Shown piece by piece: positions 1 through 7,926 of a DNA stretch of 64,000 nucleotides (the stretch's first letter is position 1; each line of letters starts with the position of its first letter). Origin of the DNA: a virus. The notes beneath the pieces were generated by a model. That model saw only the letters and a list, made by a program, of their open reading frames with translations. It was not told the DNA's origin and ran no database searches. The stretch spans positions 1 through 64,000 of the IMG/VR virus record IMGVR_UViG_3300013006_000020, one strand, 5' to 3'. The position numbers and the translations under genes are program-made.

Positions 1-251
1 CCCGTGAACGGCTCCACCCTCACACAGGACGGCATGTTCTCGAGCATGGTCAGCAACTTCGTCAGCCCGCCCGTGGTCAGGAACTCCGGCACCTCATCCG
101 CCGAAGGCTGCACGTACGTCAGATCCTTCGACACCGTATAGAACACCTGACGCGGCCCCATCACCATCACCTTGCAGGCATTCCAGGACGGAACAACCCG
201 CACACTCCAACCGTTGACCCAAGAGAACGTCGTCTCATTGCTGATGTTCAT
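1..251 (-). CDS. Partial hypothetical protein of the GC-rich segment
   Basis: An open frame runs from an ATG at 251 off the left edge, 83 codons without a stop. I do not recognise the protein. It is not obviously membrane-bound and contains several Trp, Val and Thr residues (for example FSWVNGWSVRVV near the N-terminus), which would suit a small beta-rich or DNA-contact protein, but no family can be named. Codons end mostly in G or C, unlike every gene after 2,100. A weak AAAGG lies upstream of the ATG. Coding status rests on the open frame and the coherent GC-rich codon use. Confidence 0.5.
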   Translation of the reverse strand, partial: MNISNETTFSWVNGWSVRVVPSWNACKVMVMGPRQVFYTVSKDLTYVQPSADEVPEFLTTGGLTKLLTMLENMPSCVRVEPFT

Positions 252-1465
252 GACCGTAATCCAACCTTTCTTCTATCAAGTAACAAGTAACATGAGGACT
301 TTGAAACCGCACGCTGCGGTCCCATAAGTGAATGCCCACCACAACCCTTCCGGGCTGGGCGGGACTGTGTGCCTGGACGGGGTTGACCGTCGCAGGACTT
401 GGCGCCTTCCAGGCGTGAACCCCACGCACCACGTTTCCGCGATGCGTGAGGGGGAGAACCGGGCGTGATAGCACGCTAGCCCGGTCCATCTGCAGCCATG
501 CGTGCGGCTGCGTGTTGCTGTTGTTGTTGACTCGGCTACTGCAGTAGAATCGTCCGCTTACCCCACTACTGTGTAGCCTACAGATACCGCCGTGTCATGC
601 GTGGCTGGTTGCTAGGCAACCACGCGTGATCGACTTCCTGGTGCGCATGCCGCGCGTATGCAACCCCGTAGCCGTTGGCTACCGGACATAGCGCACCGTT
701 GTCATCAGCCCTGGGGCTGACCGTCCAGCGGAGTTACCCGCTGTATTGAATCTAGGTCGTTGGCATCATCGACCGTAGCGTAACCTTGCTGACGTACTTA
801 TCAGGGTTGTCATGTACCCCGGCCTGTGGCGAACCCGCTCATGGGGAACTTCGCAGTCGCTGCATAGTTACCAAGCCGCCTGCCACGCCTGGATCCACGC
901 CGAAGCGCAGAGCCGAACGCGACCACGTACTACTACGGTAGGACTATCGCGCACCTGTCTGCCATGCAGAGGAGCAACGCGATAGCCGCCATACGGTATC
1001 TGTCGGTGGATAGCCTATAGTACCTTTCGACCGTTGACGAGCATGGCCTGGCGCTACTCGCTGTGTCGATATGGGTACTCTGATCCTAGCGCGGTCTAGC
1101 CTCCACAGGGTAGCCGCCCCGCTCCACTGTCGCATAGTGGTAGCGGACTACGAATGGTTTCGGTGCCGTGTTGGATCGGTACTTGCGTACCTTGCACCTA
1201 CCTTCACGCTCCCGCGTGAATGTCCCACCCATTCGCATCTAGGGTTCCACGGCTTCCGCGTTTCTTTCGCCTATGTCTAGGCAGCGGATCCCAGGCTAGT
1301 TCCTCTGTGCCCAGGGCGATATCGGTCTATGGCTGCCATGTTTCAGGCAACTAGTTCCGTATCACACCCTGCGGTGCGGATACTATAACCTCGTGGTTCT
1401 ATGTTCGTCCGGCTTTACGGCTAATAATATCGAACCGTCGCGTTTCCGCGGCGGTCGATTGTGGG
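252..1465. other. GC-rich non-coding stretch with many short hairpins
   Basis: About 1.2 kb without a convincing gene; the short open frames here lack ribosome sites and coherent codon use. The stretch is unusually rich in short perfect inverted repeats: GGTTGC/GCAACC at 607-621, GTAGCC/GGCTAC at 668-682, TCAGCCC/GGGCTGA at 705-720 and GGTCG/CGACC at 755-774. No tRNA cloverleaf was found. Function unknown. Confidence 0.5.
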
Positions 1466-1936
1466 TTACTTACCCTTCGGTGCGGAGTCCGCAGCGATCG
1501 CTGCGCGGATGGTACGTTCGGTCTGCGCGGACGTTTCGGGCGCGAAGACCATAGCGATCACGGATTCGAGCGTGATAGCCGCTCCGCTAGCCGTGTTCCA
1601 CACGGGACGCGAACGGTCTAGCGTAGCGACCACGCGCACTAGGGATGCCGCCCATGCTTCGGATTCCGCGAGGCGGGCTTCCGCCGCGAGTAGATCGGAT
1701 TCCGCCGCGTGACCGCGCACGAAATCCGCCGCTACGCGGCGCAGTCGATTCGCGGCAATATGCGGAACGCGACCGCTAGCCTTACGCTCAATCCATTCCG
1801 CCGCGACCGCCTTACCGAACGTACCGATGGCATTCCGCGCCTTATCGACCGTCCACGCCGTAGCCGCGTTCACGCGCGCCGTATGCATGAGGATAACGGA
1901 CGGGAGGGCAAGAACGCTGGTGGAAACCTGGGTCAT
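1466..1936 (-). CDS. Hypothetical Ala-rich helical protein of the GC-rich segment
   Basis: A 156-residue protein, start chosen at the ATG at 1936 because AGGAG lies seven bases upstream; an in-frame start further up at 1999 would place a stable hairpin inside the coding region. The sequence is Ala/Arg/Glu-rich and largely helical, with a hydrophobic N-terminus (residues about 5-20) that could be a membrane anchor, and a central AAEARLAESEAWAAS stretch that suits a coiled coil. No family recognised. Codon use is strongly GC-biased, matching the partial gene at the left edge and not the phage genes to the right. Confidence 0.5.
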   Translation of the reverse strand: MTQVSTSVLALPSVILMHTARVNAATAWTVDKARNAIGTFGKAVAAEWIERKASGRVPHIAANRLRRVAADFVRGHAAESDLLAAEARLAESEAWAASLVRVVATLDRSRPVWNTASGAAITLESVIAMVFAPETSAQTERTIRAAIAADSAPKGK

Positions 1937-1994
1937 GACATAACTCCTGGCGCTGCGCGCCGTAGGTGGGTGATTTGTCCCGCCACACGGCGGG
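1937..1994 (-). promoter_or_regulatory. Paired hairpins flanking a ribosome binding site
   Basis: Upstream of the gene that starts at 1936, reading the minus strand, there is a CCCGCC/GGCGGG hairpin (1979-1994, loop of four), then GGCGC/GCGCC (1949-1961) abutting the AGGAG ribosome site at 1944-1948. The placement would suit translational control of the gene, but this is inference from position only. Confidence 0.35.
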
Positions 1995-1999
1995 AACAC

Positions 2000-2115
2000 C
2001 TATGGGGGCGCCGGAGGGCGGGGGAGTCCACCCAATTTCACAGCTCAAAAAATCAATATGAGGACTTATAACACGAGCGTATCGCTATCGAAAAGACGAA
2101 GGCGCCACTTCTAAA
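2000..2115. other. Junction between GC-rich and AT-rich DNA
   Basis: Base composition switches near 2,040-2,060: the left side is full of GGGCG-type runs, the right side of A/T runs. The 10-mer ATGAGGACTT at 2058-2067 also occurs at 292-301. No gene, attachment-site duplication or insertion-sequence end was recognised here. Confidence 0.45.
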
Positions 2116-2637
2116 TCAGGACTTTGCCCAACTTTTTCCATTTCTAATATTTCGTATTGCGCCAGCGCTTATATTAAAGCGTACAGCAATCACATCATCT
2201 CCAAATCCCATCTCTATCATTTTCCTTATTTCATCCACGTTTGCCTGTGTTAGTTTACTAAACCGTGAATTCTCCCCTGATATCCGGCTTAAATCTCTAT
2301 TTTCTGTCTGTTCAGCTTTTGTTGCGTATCGTAAATTAGCCAAAGTGTTGTTTGTACGAACTCTATCGATATGATCAACACTCATTTGATCTGGACATTC
2401 TCCTATAAAGACCTCCATTACTAAACGATGCACAAATATTTTCTCTGCTCCAGTGCCCATGGGCTTTCGCATTACTACAAACGCGTATCCTTCTGTGTCG
2501 ATAAAAGGATCAATAGTTCTTGGGGGTTTTGAGTGGATCCTACCACGGTTAAAAACAGGTCGCGCCTTTTCACGGACGCGACCTTCGGTGCTGACTTCGT
2601 AGTTGGGATTACGGGCTAGTGCTTTCCAGGTTTCCAC
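2116..2637 (-). CDS. HNH homing endonuclease with NUMOD4-type start
   Basis: A 173-residue free-standing nuclease. The N-terminus (WKALARNPNYEVSTEGRVR) is a NUMOD4-type DNA-binding motif. Residues about 68-105 form the HNH core, with the HR of FVHRLVMEVF, the DHID of MSVDHIDRVRTNN and the N of ANLRYATKAEQ. The C-terminus (AGAIRNIRNGKSW) resembles the helix-turn-helix tail of intron-encoded nucleases. It should cut DNA and spread by homing. The start is a GTG at 2637 with CTATAAT 12 bases upstream and no ribosome site, so the message may be leaderless; that promoter overlaps the stop of the gene before it. It lies beside the composition break, which fits a mobile boundary. Confidence 0.85.
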   Translation of the reverse strand: METWKALARNPNYEVSTEGRVREKARPVFNRGRIHSKPPRTIDPFIDTEGYAFVVMRKPMGTGAEKIFVHRLVMEVFIGECPDQMSVDHIDRVRTNNTLANLRYATKAEQTENRDLSRISGENSRFSKLTQANVDEIRKMIEMGFGDDVIAVRFNISAGAIRNIRNGKSWAKS

Positions 2638-2642
2638 CCATT

Positions 2643-2649
2643 ATTATAG
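2643..2649 (-). promoter_or_regulatory. CTATAAT promoter of the HNH gene
   Basis: CTATAAT read on the minus strand, 12 bases before the GTG at 2637. It overlaps the stop codon of the upstream gene. Confidence 0.4.
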
Positions 2650-3672
2650 GAGGAATGGAGGCCTAGGAAAATTATCTAGTTGCGGTCTAGTAAAACAATG
2701 TCCGCAATAACTCTTTACCCATTCAAATCCAGCCATCACTAATACTGTCACTTTTTGAATTTCTGTTTTTCCCTCAAATTTTGTTTTATTCTTTGGGTTT
2801 TGCAGATAATTTTCTAAATATTTAGCAAGACTCTCACGCCATGATGGATTAAAAATTCTAAGATCATTTAGACATTGTATTTCGCATTTTCCAAGTAGCC
2901 CCGATATTATATCAACTGCTTTACTAACCATTGATATATTTTCCGCAGCATAAAAATTTGGATCTTCATACCATCTATCCATTTTTTTTGCCATAGAAGG
3001 CTGTAAATTGTTAAAACATCCTGTGCAATTTTCTTTTAGCCAATTAATTATTTGCGCATGCGTCAAAGCGCTAATTTCTAAATTATTTGGTTGGGCGTTG
3101 TTATTGGGCTGCAATAAAAATAAACTATCCAAAACTGATGTTTTTAAAGTCTCCTCCCAGGTTCCAAGCAAAAAGGTTTCAGACTCTAGACATTTTTTTA
3201 AGCACTCTGATTCTTTAATGATAACAGAAATATCTTTAATTATTTCGTCTATCTTCATGCTTTCCGGATTATAAAAAGACAGATCTTCGTACCACTCACC
3301 CATGGCTTTTGACACAGAAGGCTGCGCGTGTACAGCCGCTGCTAATTTATTTAAAAGTAGATCAAAAGAGTTTGCCTTTTTGCTATTGTATTTTACAAAC
3401 TTTAGGTATATGCCCCGCGCTCTTGCCTGCATTCGATCTTTTTGTACTCTAGATAAAAATTTAGCCTGTGGAATTCTCGCAATCGCGTTAAGAATGTGTG
3501 CGCGGTCAACTTTTCCGTCCGCGTCCTTGTAAGGAAAGTGACGTAGTGAACGAGGTTTGATTTTACCTTCGGAATCTTTTTTGCCACCAGCCTCTATATA
3601 AAGAAAAGCAGAGTCAGGAAGATTATTCTTGTATCGTGTGGTCCACTCGGCGCCTTGGGAAAAGTTTTCCAT
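2644..3672 (-). CDS. Phage protein with DUF6582-like N-terminal domain
   Basis: 342 residues. Residues about 12-95 carry a pattern I associate with DUF6582: LPDSAFLYIEAGGKKD, then KPRSLRHFPYKDADGKVD and ILNAIARIPQAK, followed by an Arg-rich helix. In other phages this domain is seen near head-maturation genes, often attached to the prohead protease, and its biochemical role is unknown. The remaining ~240 residues are helical with scattered Cys and contain two similar units (SMAKKMDRWYEDPNFYAAE resembles SKAMGEWYEDLSFYNPE), so an internal duplication is likely. A GTGTAT motif 14 bases upstream of the ATG suggests late, possibly leaderless, expression. Confidence 0.55.
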   Translation of the reverse strand: MENFSQGAEWTTRYKNNLPDSAFLYIEAGGKKDSEGKIKPRSLRHFPYKDADGKVDRAHILNAIARIPQAKFLSRVQKDRMQARARGIYLKFVKYNSKKANSFDLLLNKLAAAVHAQPSVSKAMGEWYEDLSFYNPESMKIDEIIKDISVIIKESECLKKCLESETFLLGTWEETLKTSVLDSLFLLQPNNNAQPNNLEISALTHAQIINWLKENCTGCFNNLQPSMAKKMDRWYEDPNFYAAENISMVSKAVDIISGLLGKCEIQCLNDLRIFNPSWRESLAKYLENYLQNPKNKTKFEGKTEIQKVTVLVMAGFEWVKSYCGHCFTRPQLDNFPRPPFLL

Positions 3673-3680
3673 GGTTATTT

Positions 3681-3686
3681 ATACAC
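3681..3686 (-). promoter_or_regulatory. GTGTAT late-promoter motif
   Basis: GTGTATAAATAA on the minus strand, 14 bases before the ATG at 3672; no ribosome site between. Confidence 0.5.
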
Positions 3687-3698
3687 AATTAAATGTTG

Positions 3699-4523
3699 TT
3701 ATACCTCAATACCCATTGATCGTAGCTCTTCTTTGGTTGGCGGTTTCTGACCAAGAAGAACAAAACCAGCTATAAGAATAGCTAAAATAGGACCGGTAAC
3801 AGGTGCGCTAGTTCCGCCACTAGCGATGGTTATGCCTAGCGCTGCAAGCATCGCTATAATGAGCGCGCCTCGCAAATCAACCGATGCAAGTCCCTGTGAA
3901 AGAACAGCAGATCCAGCTTGTAACACAGACGAAACCTTCTCAAATTCAGCCATTATTACCGTAACTAGTGTTGCTGCTTCTTCTTCAGTCATTTGGGCTA
4001 TTGTTGAACAAAAAGCGTTTGTGTTGCTTCGTCCGCCCATTAGCAGATCGCTTAAAAATTGACTAAATTGTGGACTATTAAATACAGAACGATTAAATGA
4101 ATAAAATGTTTCACCTAAAATAAAACCAAGCTTGCCAATAATTTGTTGAACTAATATTTGAACGAGTGCTGGGTTTGCTAAAAACTGGTTAGCTACGCCT
4201 ATCTGCAAAAGTGTGTCAATTATGCTTTTTATAAAAGCGCACAGCATCTTAAAGAAATCAAGCCAACTCGCTACAGATCCAGCTCTAATCATTGATATTG
4301 CAAGTTCGCCTAGTTTGGTTACTATCATACCAATAACAACAACAGACGTTATTGCACCGCCACCAGCAGTAAAGCATGAATTTACTGAAGTCAATAATTC
4401 TTTAATTGTTTTTGCTAGGTTAAGTTCAGGACATTGGGCCTTTTCTTTTATGCCCTCATTTTCAACAGTTAAAAGCTCAACCTGTCTATTCATTGCCTTG
4501 ATAAATAATTCGTATCTATTCAC
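3699..4523 (-). CDS. Leader-tagged membrane protein
   Basis: 274 residues, GTG start. The N-terminus MNRYELFIKAMNRQVELL is a short amphipathic helix of the type shared by many proteins in this phage. Hydrophobic segments follow at roughly 56-80 (AITSVVVIGMIVTKLGELA), 85-115, and a long Gly/Ala-rich pair near the C-terminus (ALIIAMLAALGITIASGG and ILAILIAGFVLLG). No known family. The design, a leader helix plus a late hydrophobic hairpin, matches the two proteins at 61.5-63.3 kb. Membrane insertion at infection or lysis is possible but unproven. Confidence 0.6.
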   Translation of the reverse strand: MNRYELFIKAMNRQVELLTVENEGIKEKAQCPELNLAKTIKELLTSVNSCFTAGGGAITSVVVIGMIVTKLGELAISMIRAGSVASWLDFFKMLCAFIKSIIDTLLQIGVANQFLANPALVQILVQQIIGKLGFILGETFYSFNRSVFNSPQFSQFLSDLLMGGRSNTNAFCSTIAQMTEEEAATLVTVIMAEFEKVSSVLQAGSAVLSQGLASVDLRGALIIAMLAALGITIASGGTSAPVTGPILAILIAGFVLLGQKPPTKEELRSMGIEV

Positions 4524-4531
4524 ACATTAAA

Positions 4532-4537
4532 ATACAC
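4532..4537 (-). promoter_or_regulatory. GTGTAT late-promoter motif
   Basis: Minus-strand GTGTATTTTAAT, 14 bases before the GTG start at 4523. It forms a divergent pair with the plus-strand motif at 4559. Confidence 0.45.
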
Positions 4538-4558
4538 TCAAAGCAAAACATATGATAA

Positions 4559-4564
4559 GTGTAT
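4559..4564 (+). promoter_or_regulatory. GTGTAT late-promoter motif
   Basis: GTGTATCTATTAAA, 18 bases before the ATG at 4577. Its own GTG is in frame with the gene and can be mistaken for the start codon. Confidence 0.45.
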
Positions 4565-4576
4565 CTATTAAAGAAT

Positions 4577-5266
4577 ATGAACAGTCTCAAAGCTAAAATA
4601 GAAGTTTTAAGAGTTGCTGTGAGTGCAGCACCACCACCATCAACACCTGTTAGATGTAAAGATATAGTAGCAAAATGGGCAAATATAAGAGCAAAAATAA
4701 ATCAGGCTTACGAGGCTGGTGTAAGCCAAGTTAATGGTTTAACTTTTAACACTCTTGGTAATGTTTGGACTTTTGAGACGTGGAATGATCAAAACGGAAA
4801 TCCCTTTCCACCAGAGCTTTTTAAGTTTGATCTTTCAAATCCTTATACCCCATCAAACAACTACCCGCCAGCTGCTGCAGCCGTACAGGTTGCTCCACAA
4901 ATTGGTCCAGCTTTAGAAAATGAAGCTAATGTTGCAAAAGAAAAACTATTACAGTGCATTAGAGAGATGCGAAAATGCGCAATTACACGGGGTTATAAAG
5001 ACCAAAGAAGTGGAAAATATATTCGTGGAAAATGGGATATGCTTTACGCGGCAGCTGTTGGTGAAGCAATAGAATTGGCACGAAAAGCGTGCGAGCCTTA
5101 CGCCTCCGCTGGTGGAATGAGTAGACCTACTACATCTCAAAAGAGGGATTTTTTCAAAGCTCAAATGACATCTATTTTAGACGGAGTAAGATCAGCTCTT
5201 GGGCCACCGTGTAAGCCATGTATTAAAACTCCAGCACCAGCACAAACAGCTCCAGCAACACCATAA
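4577..5266 (+). CDS. Leader-tagged hypothetical protein
   Basis: 229 residues from the ATG at 4577; the in-frame GTG at 4559 belongs to the promoter motif. The N-terminus MNSLKAKIEVLRVAVSAA is the short amphipathic leader, followed by a Pro-rich linker (PPPSTP). The body has paired Cys (LLQCIREMRKCAITRGYKD, then KACEP) and ends in CKPCIKTPAPAQTAP. No enzyme motif is visible. It starts a plus-strand run of leader-tagged genes through 9.3 kb. Likely a virion or infection-stage protein, by context only. Confidence 0.6.
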   Translation: MNSLKAKIEVLRVAVSAAPPPSTPVRCKDIVAKWANIRAKINQAYEAGVSQVNGLTFNTLGNVWTFETWNDQNGNPFPPELFKFDLSNPYTPSNNYPPAAAAVQVAPQIGPALENEANVAKEKLLQCIREMRKCAITRGYKDQRSGKYIRGKWDMLYAAAVGEAIELARKACEPYASAGGMSRPTTSQKRDFFKAQMTSILDGVRSALGPPCKPCIKTPAPAQTAPATP

Positions 5267-5287
5267 AATAATAGCCTAGGAATAATA

Positions 5288-5917
5288 ATGAACCCTATTG
5301 ATAAATTAAAATTTGTATTAGCAAAAGAGCCAACAGACTGCACTAAGATAACCGCTAAATATGCAAAAAAAATAGCAGCTGCTAATTCTTGCAAAACGGC
5401 TGGATTTAGAGCGGCAGATAATATTACTTGGATAAATAACAATAGACCTGATGATGGAATGACTAATTTTAGTTGGACCTGGGAGCGATGTGCTCCAGAA
5501 GGAGAGACTTCTTTTTTTCCTGAGGGTAATAAAAATCCTTTAAGGGGTGGCGCTAGTAGCCCAAACCAAGACGGTGGTGGTGGATCTATGAGACCGCCAC
5601 GTGGTCGTGGTGCTGTTATGCCAGCAGTTTTGACCCCGGGCTTAATGGATCCTTCAATGGGGCCTCCATCAAATCAAGATCGTCTTGATGCACGGCAAAG
5701 TGAAGAAAAATGCAAAATTTTGCTAAAGCACAACCAGATTCTTTATTCCCTAGCTGTAGAAAAAGAAAATGAACTTTACGCTGGCGGTTGCTCTCCGTAT
5801 CAAACAAATGTCGGCACAAGAAAAGAGTTGTTGGAGAAGAAAAAGGCGGACCTTGAAGCAAAATTTCTTAAAAACCAATCTGTAATAAATGGAAAAAAAC
5901 CATGCAAAAAAACTTAA
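5288..5917 (+). CDS. Leader-tagged hypothetical protein, Pro/Gly-rich middle
   Basis: 209 residues beginning MNPIDKLKFVLAKEPTDC, another leader helix. A Cys-containing helical region (ITAKYAKKIAAANSCKT) is followed by a low-complexity Gly/Pro/Arg stretch at about 95-135 (for example GGGGSMRPPRGRGAV) and a charged helical C-terminus (KELLEKKKADLEAKF). No family recognised. It lies 21 bases after the previous gene and overlaps the next by 16 bases, so it is co-transcribed with both. Confidence 0.6.
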   Translation: MNPIDKLKFVLAKEPTDCTKITAKYAKKIAAANSCKTAGFRAADNITWINNNRPDDGMTNFSWTWERCAPEGETSFFPEGNKNPLRGGASSPNQDGGGGSMRPPRGRGAVMPAVLTPGLMDPSMGPPSNQDRLDARQSEEKCKILLKHNQILYSLAVEKENELYAGGCSPYQTNVGTRKELLEKKKADLEAKFLKNQSVINGKKPCKKT

Positions 5918-6348
5918 TTATTGCAATTGCTAAGCTCGCAACAGCTGTAAGAGAAAATTACGCTGTGGTCCCTTGCACACTAATGAAAATTAGCCCCTCC
6001 AAAAGAGCATTACGCTGCAATTGGAAACCAACAGATATATCAAAGATTGCTTCTGATATAGCAACAAAGGCTAAAACTCAACAATTGTCTTCTGAGTGTG
6101 TTGAGCAAATAGTTCGATCATTTTCAGATACTTTTAATATGAAGTGTGGCAACATGGGAAAAGGTATGTACTCTGGCGCCTATCAGGCTCTTAGATCTGA
6201 TCTTATTAGACGTGGTATAATTAAAACAACAACCAAGACTAGCAAACCAGCACCAAAACCAAATTATAATAAACCATCGGTGCTTGTACCAGACTCGCCA
6301 AGACCATACGAGACAATACGAATGGCAAATGTTGACATAACTAAATAA
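5902..6348 (+). CDS. Leader-tagged hypothetical protein
   Basis: 148 residues starting MQKNLIIAIAKLATAVRENY, again an amphipathic leader. The body has four well-spaced Cys and a helical core (SECVEQIVRSFSDTFNMKCG), then a Pro/Lys tail. It overlaps the end of the preceding frame by 16 bases, which suggests translational coupling. Unknown function. Confidence 0.6.
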   Translation: MQKNLIIAIAKLATAVRENYAVVPCTLMKISPSKRALRCNWKPTDISKIASDIATKAKTQQLSSECVEQIVRSFSDTFNMKCGNMGKGMYSGAYQALRSDLIRRGIIKTTTKTSKPAPKPNYNKPSVLVPDSPRPYETIRMANVDITK

Positions 6349-6351
6349 CAG

Positions 6352-6357
6352 GTGTAT
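6352..6357 (+). promoter_or_regulatory. GTGTAT late-promoter motif
   Basis: GTGTATAATAAA, 29 bases before the ATG at 6381. Confidence 0.5.
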
Positions 6358-6380
6358 AATAAAAAAGGATATATAATTAT

Positions 6381-6710
6381 ATGTCGCTAGAAAATACTAT
6401 AAATCGTTTAACACAAGTAATTAAAGCGGCTAATAGTCGTATGTCAGCGCCAACTAGTCCTTGGTTACCTGGCGACGACCAATTTCCTCGCGATAACAGC
6501 GGAACTTCCAAATGCGCGGGTGTAAGAGCACAAATTACTAGTAATCCTAATATAAGAATATTGGGCTGTCTTGAAGAGACTGGTCGCACTCCCGGTTGCC
6601 AATGCACTACTTATCAAAGAGCCGCTCCTGGTGGCGCTATTTCTACAAGCGGACCAGTAGCAGTTCCATGTAGATGGAGTGAATGCATAACACAGCCTGT
6701 TATGTTTTAA
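6381..6710 (+). CDS. Cassette protein 1: leader plus Cys module
   Basis: 109 residues, the most divergent of five tandem paralogues. The leader is MSLENTINRLTQVIKAA. After a Pro/Gly linker comes a Cys module of the form C..C-x-C..GP..C (CLEETGRTPGCQC, then SGPVAVPC). There is no signal peptide or membrane segment. Each of the first three copies has its own GTGTAT motif. The conserved leader with a freely varying remainder suggests that the leader is the addressed part and the Cys-rich part is the cargo. Confidence 0.65.
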   Translation: MSLENTINRLTQVIKAANSRMSAPTSPWLPGDDQFPRDNSGTSKCAGVRAQITSNPNIRILGCLEETGRTPGCQCTTYQRAAPGGAISTSGPVAVPCRWSECITQPVMF

Positions 6711-6716
6711 TAATTA

Positions 6717-6722
6717 GTGTAT
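6717..6722 (+). promoter_or_regulatory. GTGTAT late-promoter motif
   Basis: GTGTATAAAAAA, 24 bases before the ATG at 6741, with AAGGA seven bases before the start codon. Confidence 0.5.
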
Positions 6723-6740
6723 AAAAAATAAGGAATAACC

Positions 6741-7010
6741 ATGTCACTAGAAAAATCAATTCAAAAACTTACAAATGCAATTACTGCTGCAAAAATGGCC
6801 CCATCTGTAATGACAGATCCATCTATAGAGCCAATACGAAATCCACCTTTAAAAGTAGTCTGCAAAACGGAATGGGAAGGTATGTGGCCAAACGTCACAG
6901 CAAAATGCGTTTGCAGATTTGGCAAGGATTGCATTGTGGAATCTATGTCAGGACCATGCCTAATAGAAAATTTCAGAACAAATGTCCCCATGGGAACTCC
7001 ATGTCAATAA
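6741..7010 (+). CDS. Cassette protein 2: leader plus Cys module
   Basis: 89 residues. The leader MSLEKSIQKLTNAITAA is nearly identical to that of the next three copies. The single Cys module reads VVCKTEWEG, AKCVCRFGKDC and SGPC, the same C..C-x-C..GP-x-C order as its neighbours with different residues between. It lacks the C-terminal module of copies 3-5. No enzymatic motif. Confidence 0.65.
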   Translation: MSLEKSIQKLTNAITAAKMAPSVMTDPSIEPIRNPPLKVVCKTEWEGMWPNVTAKCVCRFGKDCIVESMSGPCLIENFRTNVPMGTPCQ

Positions 7011-7036
7011 TAATGTAATTAGAAATATTTTAAAAC

Positions 7037-7065
7037 AGCCCTCCTTAACAGGGGGGTTATTTTTT
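7037..7065 (+). terminator. Intrinsic terminator, cassette copy A
   Basis: GCCCTCC, loop TTAACA, GGGGGGT and then TTATTTTTT. It is followed immediately by a GTGTAT motif, so terminator and promoter form one unit that is repeated at 7575 and 8417. Confidence 0.7.
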
Positions 7066-7071
7066 GTGTAT
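7066..7071 (+). promoter_or_regulatory. GTGTAT late-promoter motif
   Basis: GTGTATAATAAATAAG, 28 bases before the ATG at 7094, directly after the T-run of the terminator. Confidence 0.5.
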
Positions 7072-7093
7072 AATAAATAAGAAAAAACCCATT

Positions 7094-7549
7094 ATGTCTT
7101 TAGAAAAATCAATTCAAAAACTAACTCAAGTAATTCAAGCGGCTAAGCAGTTGGGATGCGTTGGTCGTGAGCGTTGCACAACAATGCCAAGAGGAGGTCA
7201 AATAGTTTGTGAGTGCCAAGAACTTAACGCAGACTGCAGTGTTAAGACCAATGGGCGAGTAACAATCACCCCAGGCGAATGCGCAACACAAGGTGACCGT
7301 CCGATGCAAACTCCACGAGTTCCAGTAGCTCCACGGGGTCCAGCAGAGACTGTCGGTCCACCAGCTCCAACTGAAGATTATCCACAGTTTTCGACTTGCT
7401 GGTGGGCGCGCCAAAGGATGATAGAAAATCCAAATTCTATGTCGGATGTCTGTTTTGATGCACGTACACCTGTTCCACATACAAGAATTGAGTTCTATAG
7501 AGATACCCCTGGTGGCCCAATCAAGACCCGGTCAAGCCGGTCGGACTAA
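7094..7549 (+). CDS. Cassette protein 3: leader plus two Cys modules
   Basis: 151 residues from the ATG at 7094; an upstream in-frame start would include the promoter. Order: leader MSLEKSIQKLTQVIQAA; module A (ERCTTMPRGGQIVCECQ to TPGEC); a Pro-rich linker of about 30 residues; module B (CWWARQRMIENP to EFYRDTPGGPIKTR). Modules A and B both recur in the protein at 7927, and B alone at 7632, so the set evolves by module exchange. No catalytic motif is seen; disulfide-stabilised binding domains are one possibility. Confidence 0.65.
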   Translation: MSLEKSIQKLTQVIQAAKQLGCVGRERCTTMPRGGQIVCECQELNADCSVKTNGRVTITPGECATQGDRPMQTPRVPVAPRGPAETVGPPAPTEDYPQFSTCWWARQRMIENPNSMSDVCFDARTPVPHTRIEFYRDTPGGPIKTRSSRSD

Positions 7550-7574
7550 CATCACTAGAAAAAGCAATTAAAAT

Positions 7575-7603
7575 AGCCCTCCTTAACAGGGGGGTTATTT
7601 TTT
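7575..7603 (+). terminator. Intrinsic terminator, cassette copy B
   Basis: Near-identical to the copy at 7037: AGCCCTCC, TTAACA loop, GGGGGGTT and a T-run, followed at once by GTGTAT. Confidence 0.7.
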
Positions 7604-7609
7604 GTGTAT
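7604..7609 (+). promoter_or_regulatory. GTGTAT late-promoter motif
   Basis: GTGTATAATAAATAAG, 28 bases before the ATG at 7632, identical in layout to the copy at 7066. Confidence 0.5.
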
Positions 7610-7631
7610 AATAAATAAGAAGAAACCCATT

Positions 7632-7916
7632 ATGTCGTTAGAAAAATCAATTCAAAAATTAACTCAAGTAATTCAAGCGGCTCAGCTAGGAAGCCAAGAA
7701 CCTACGCAAAATATTAAAAGGCGTGGTGATATGCTGTATGACGATATTAGAGATCTTCCAAAAAATAGATTTGGTCAATCTAGTAAGGATTGCTACAATG
7801 CGCTCAAATATCTAGAACAAGATCCATTTGCGTTGGAGAGCTGCTGTACTGATTCAGAGTTACCTGTTTGCTACTATAGAAATGAAAGGGATGGCGAAAT
7901 TTTTGTTCGTCACTAA
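7632..7916 (+). CDS. Cassette protein 4: leader plus module B only
   Basis: 94 residues, start at the ATG at 7632 by comparison with its paralogues. The leader MSLEKSIQKLTQVIQAA is identical to copies 3 and 5, but module A and the Pro-rich linker are absent. Module B is present as DCYNALKYLEQDP to ESCCTDSELPVCYYRN, matching YYRNTPGGPI in copy 5. It ends ten bases before the next cassette and shares its transcript. Confidence 0.65.
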   Translation: MSLEKSIQKLTQVIQAAQLGSQEPTQNIKRRGDMLYDDIRDLPKNRFGQSSKDCYNALKYLEQDPFALESCCTDSELPVCYYRNERDGEIFVRH

Positions 7917-7926
7917 AAAACCCATT

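Noticed and set aside
1071-1280. Plus-strand open frame in the GC-rich region
   Set aside because: No ribosome site, no coherent codon use, and it lies across several hairpins.
1-2060. tRNA genes in the GC-rich hairpin region
   Set aside because: No stretch shows an acceptor stem with a GGTTCGA-type T arm at correct spacing.
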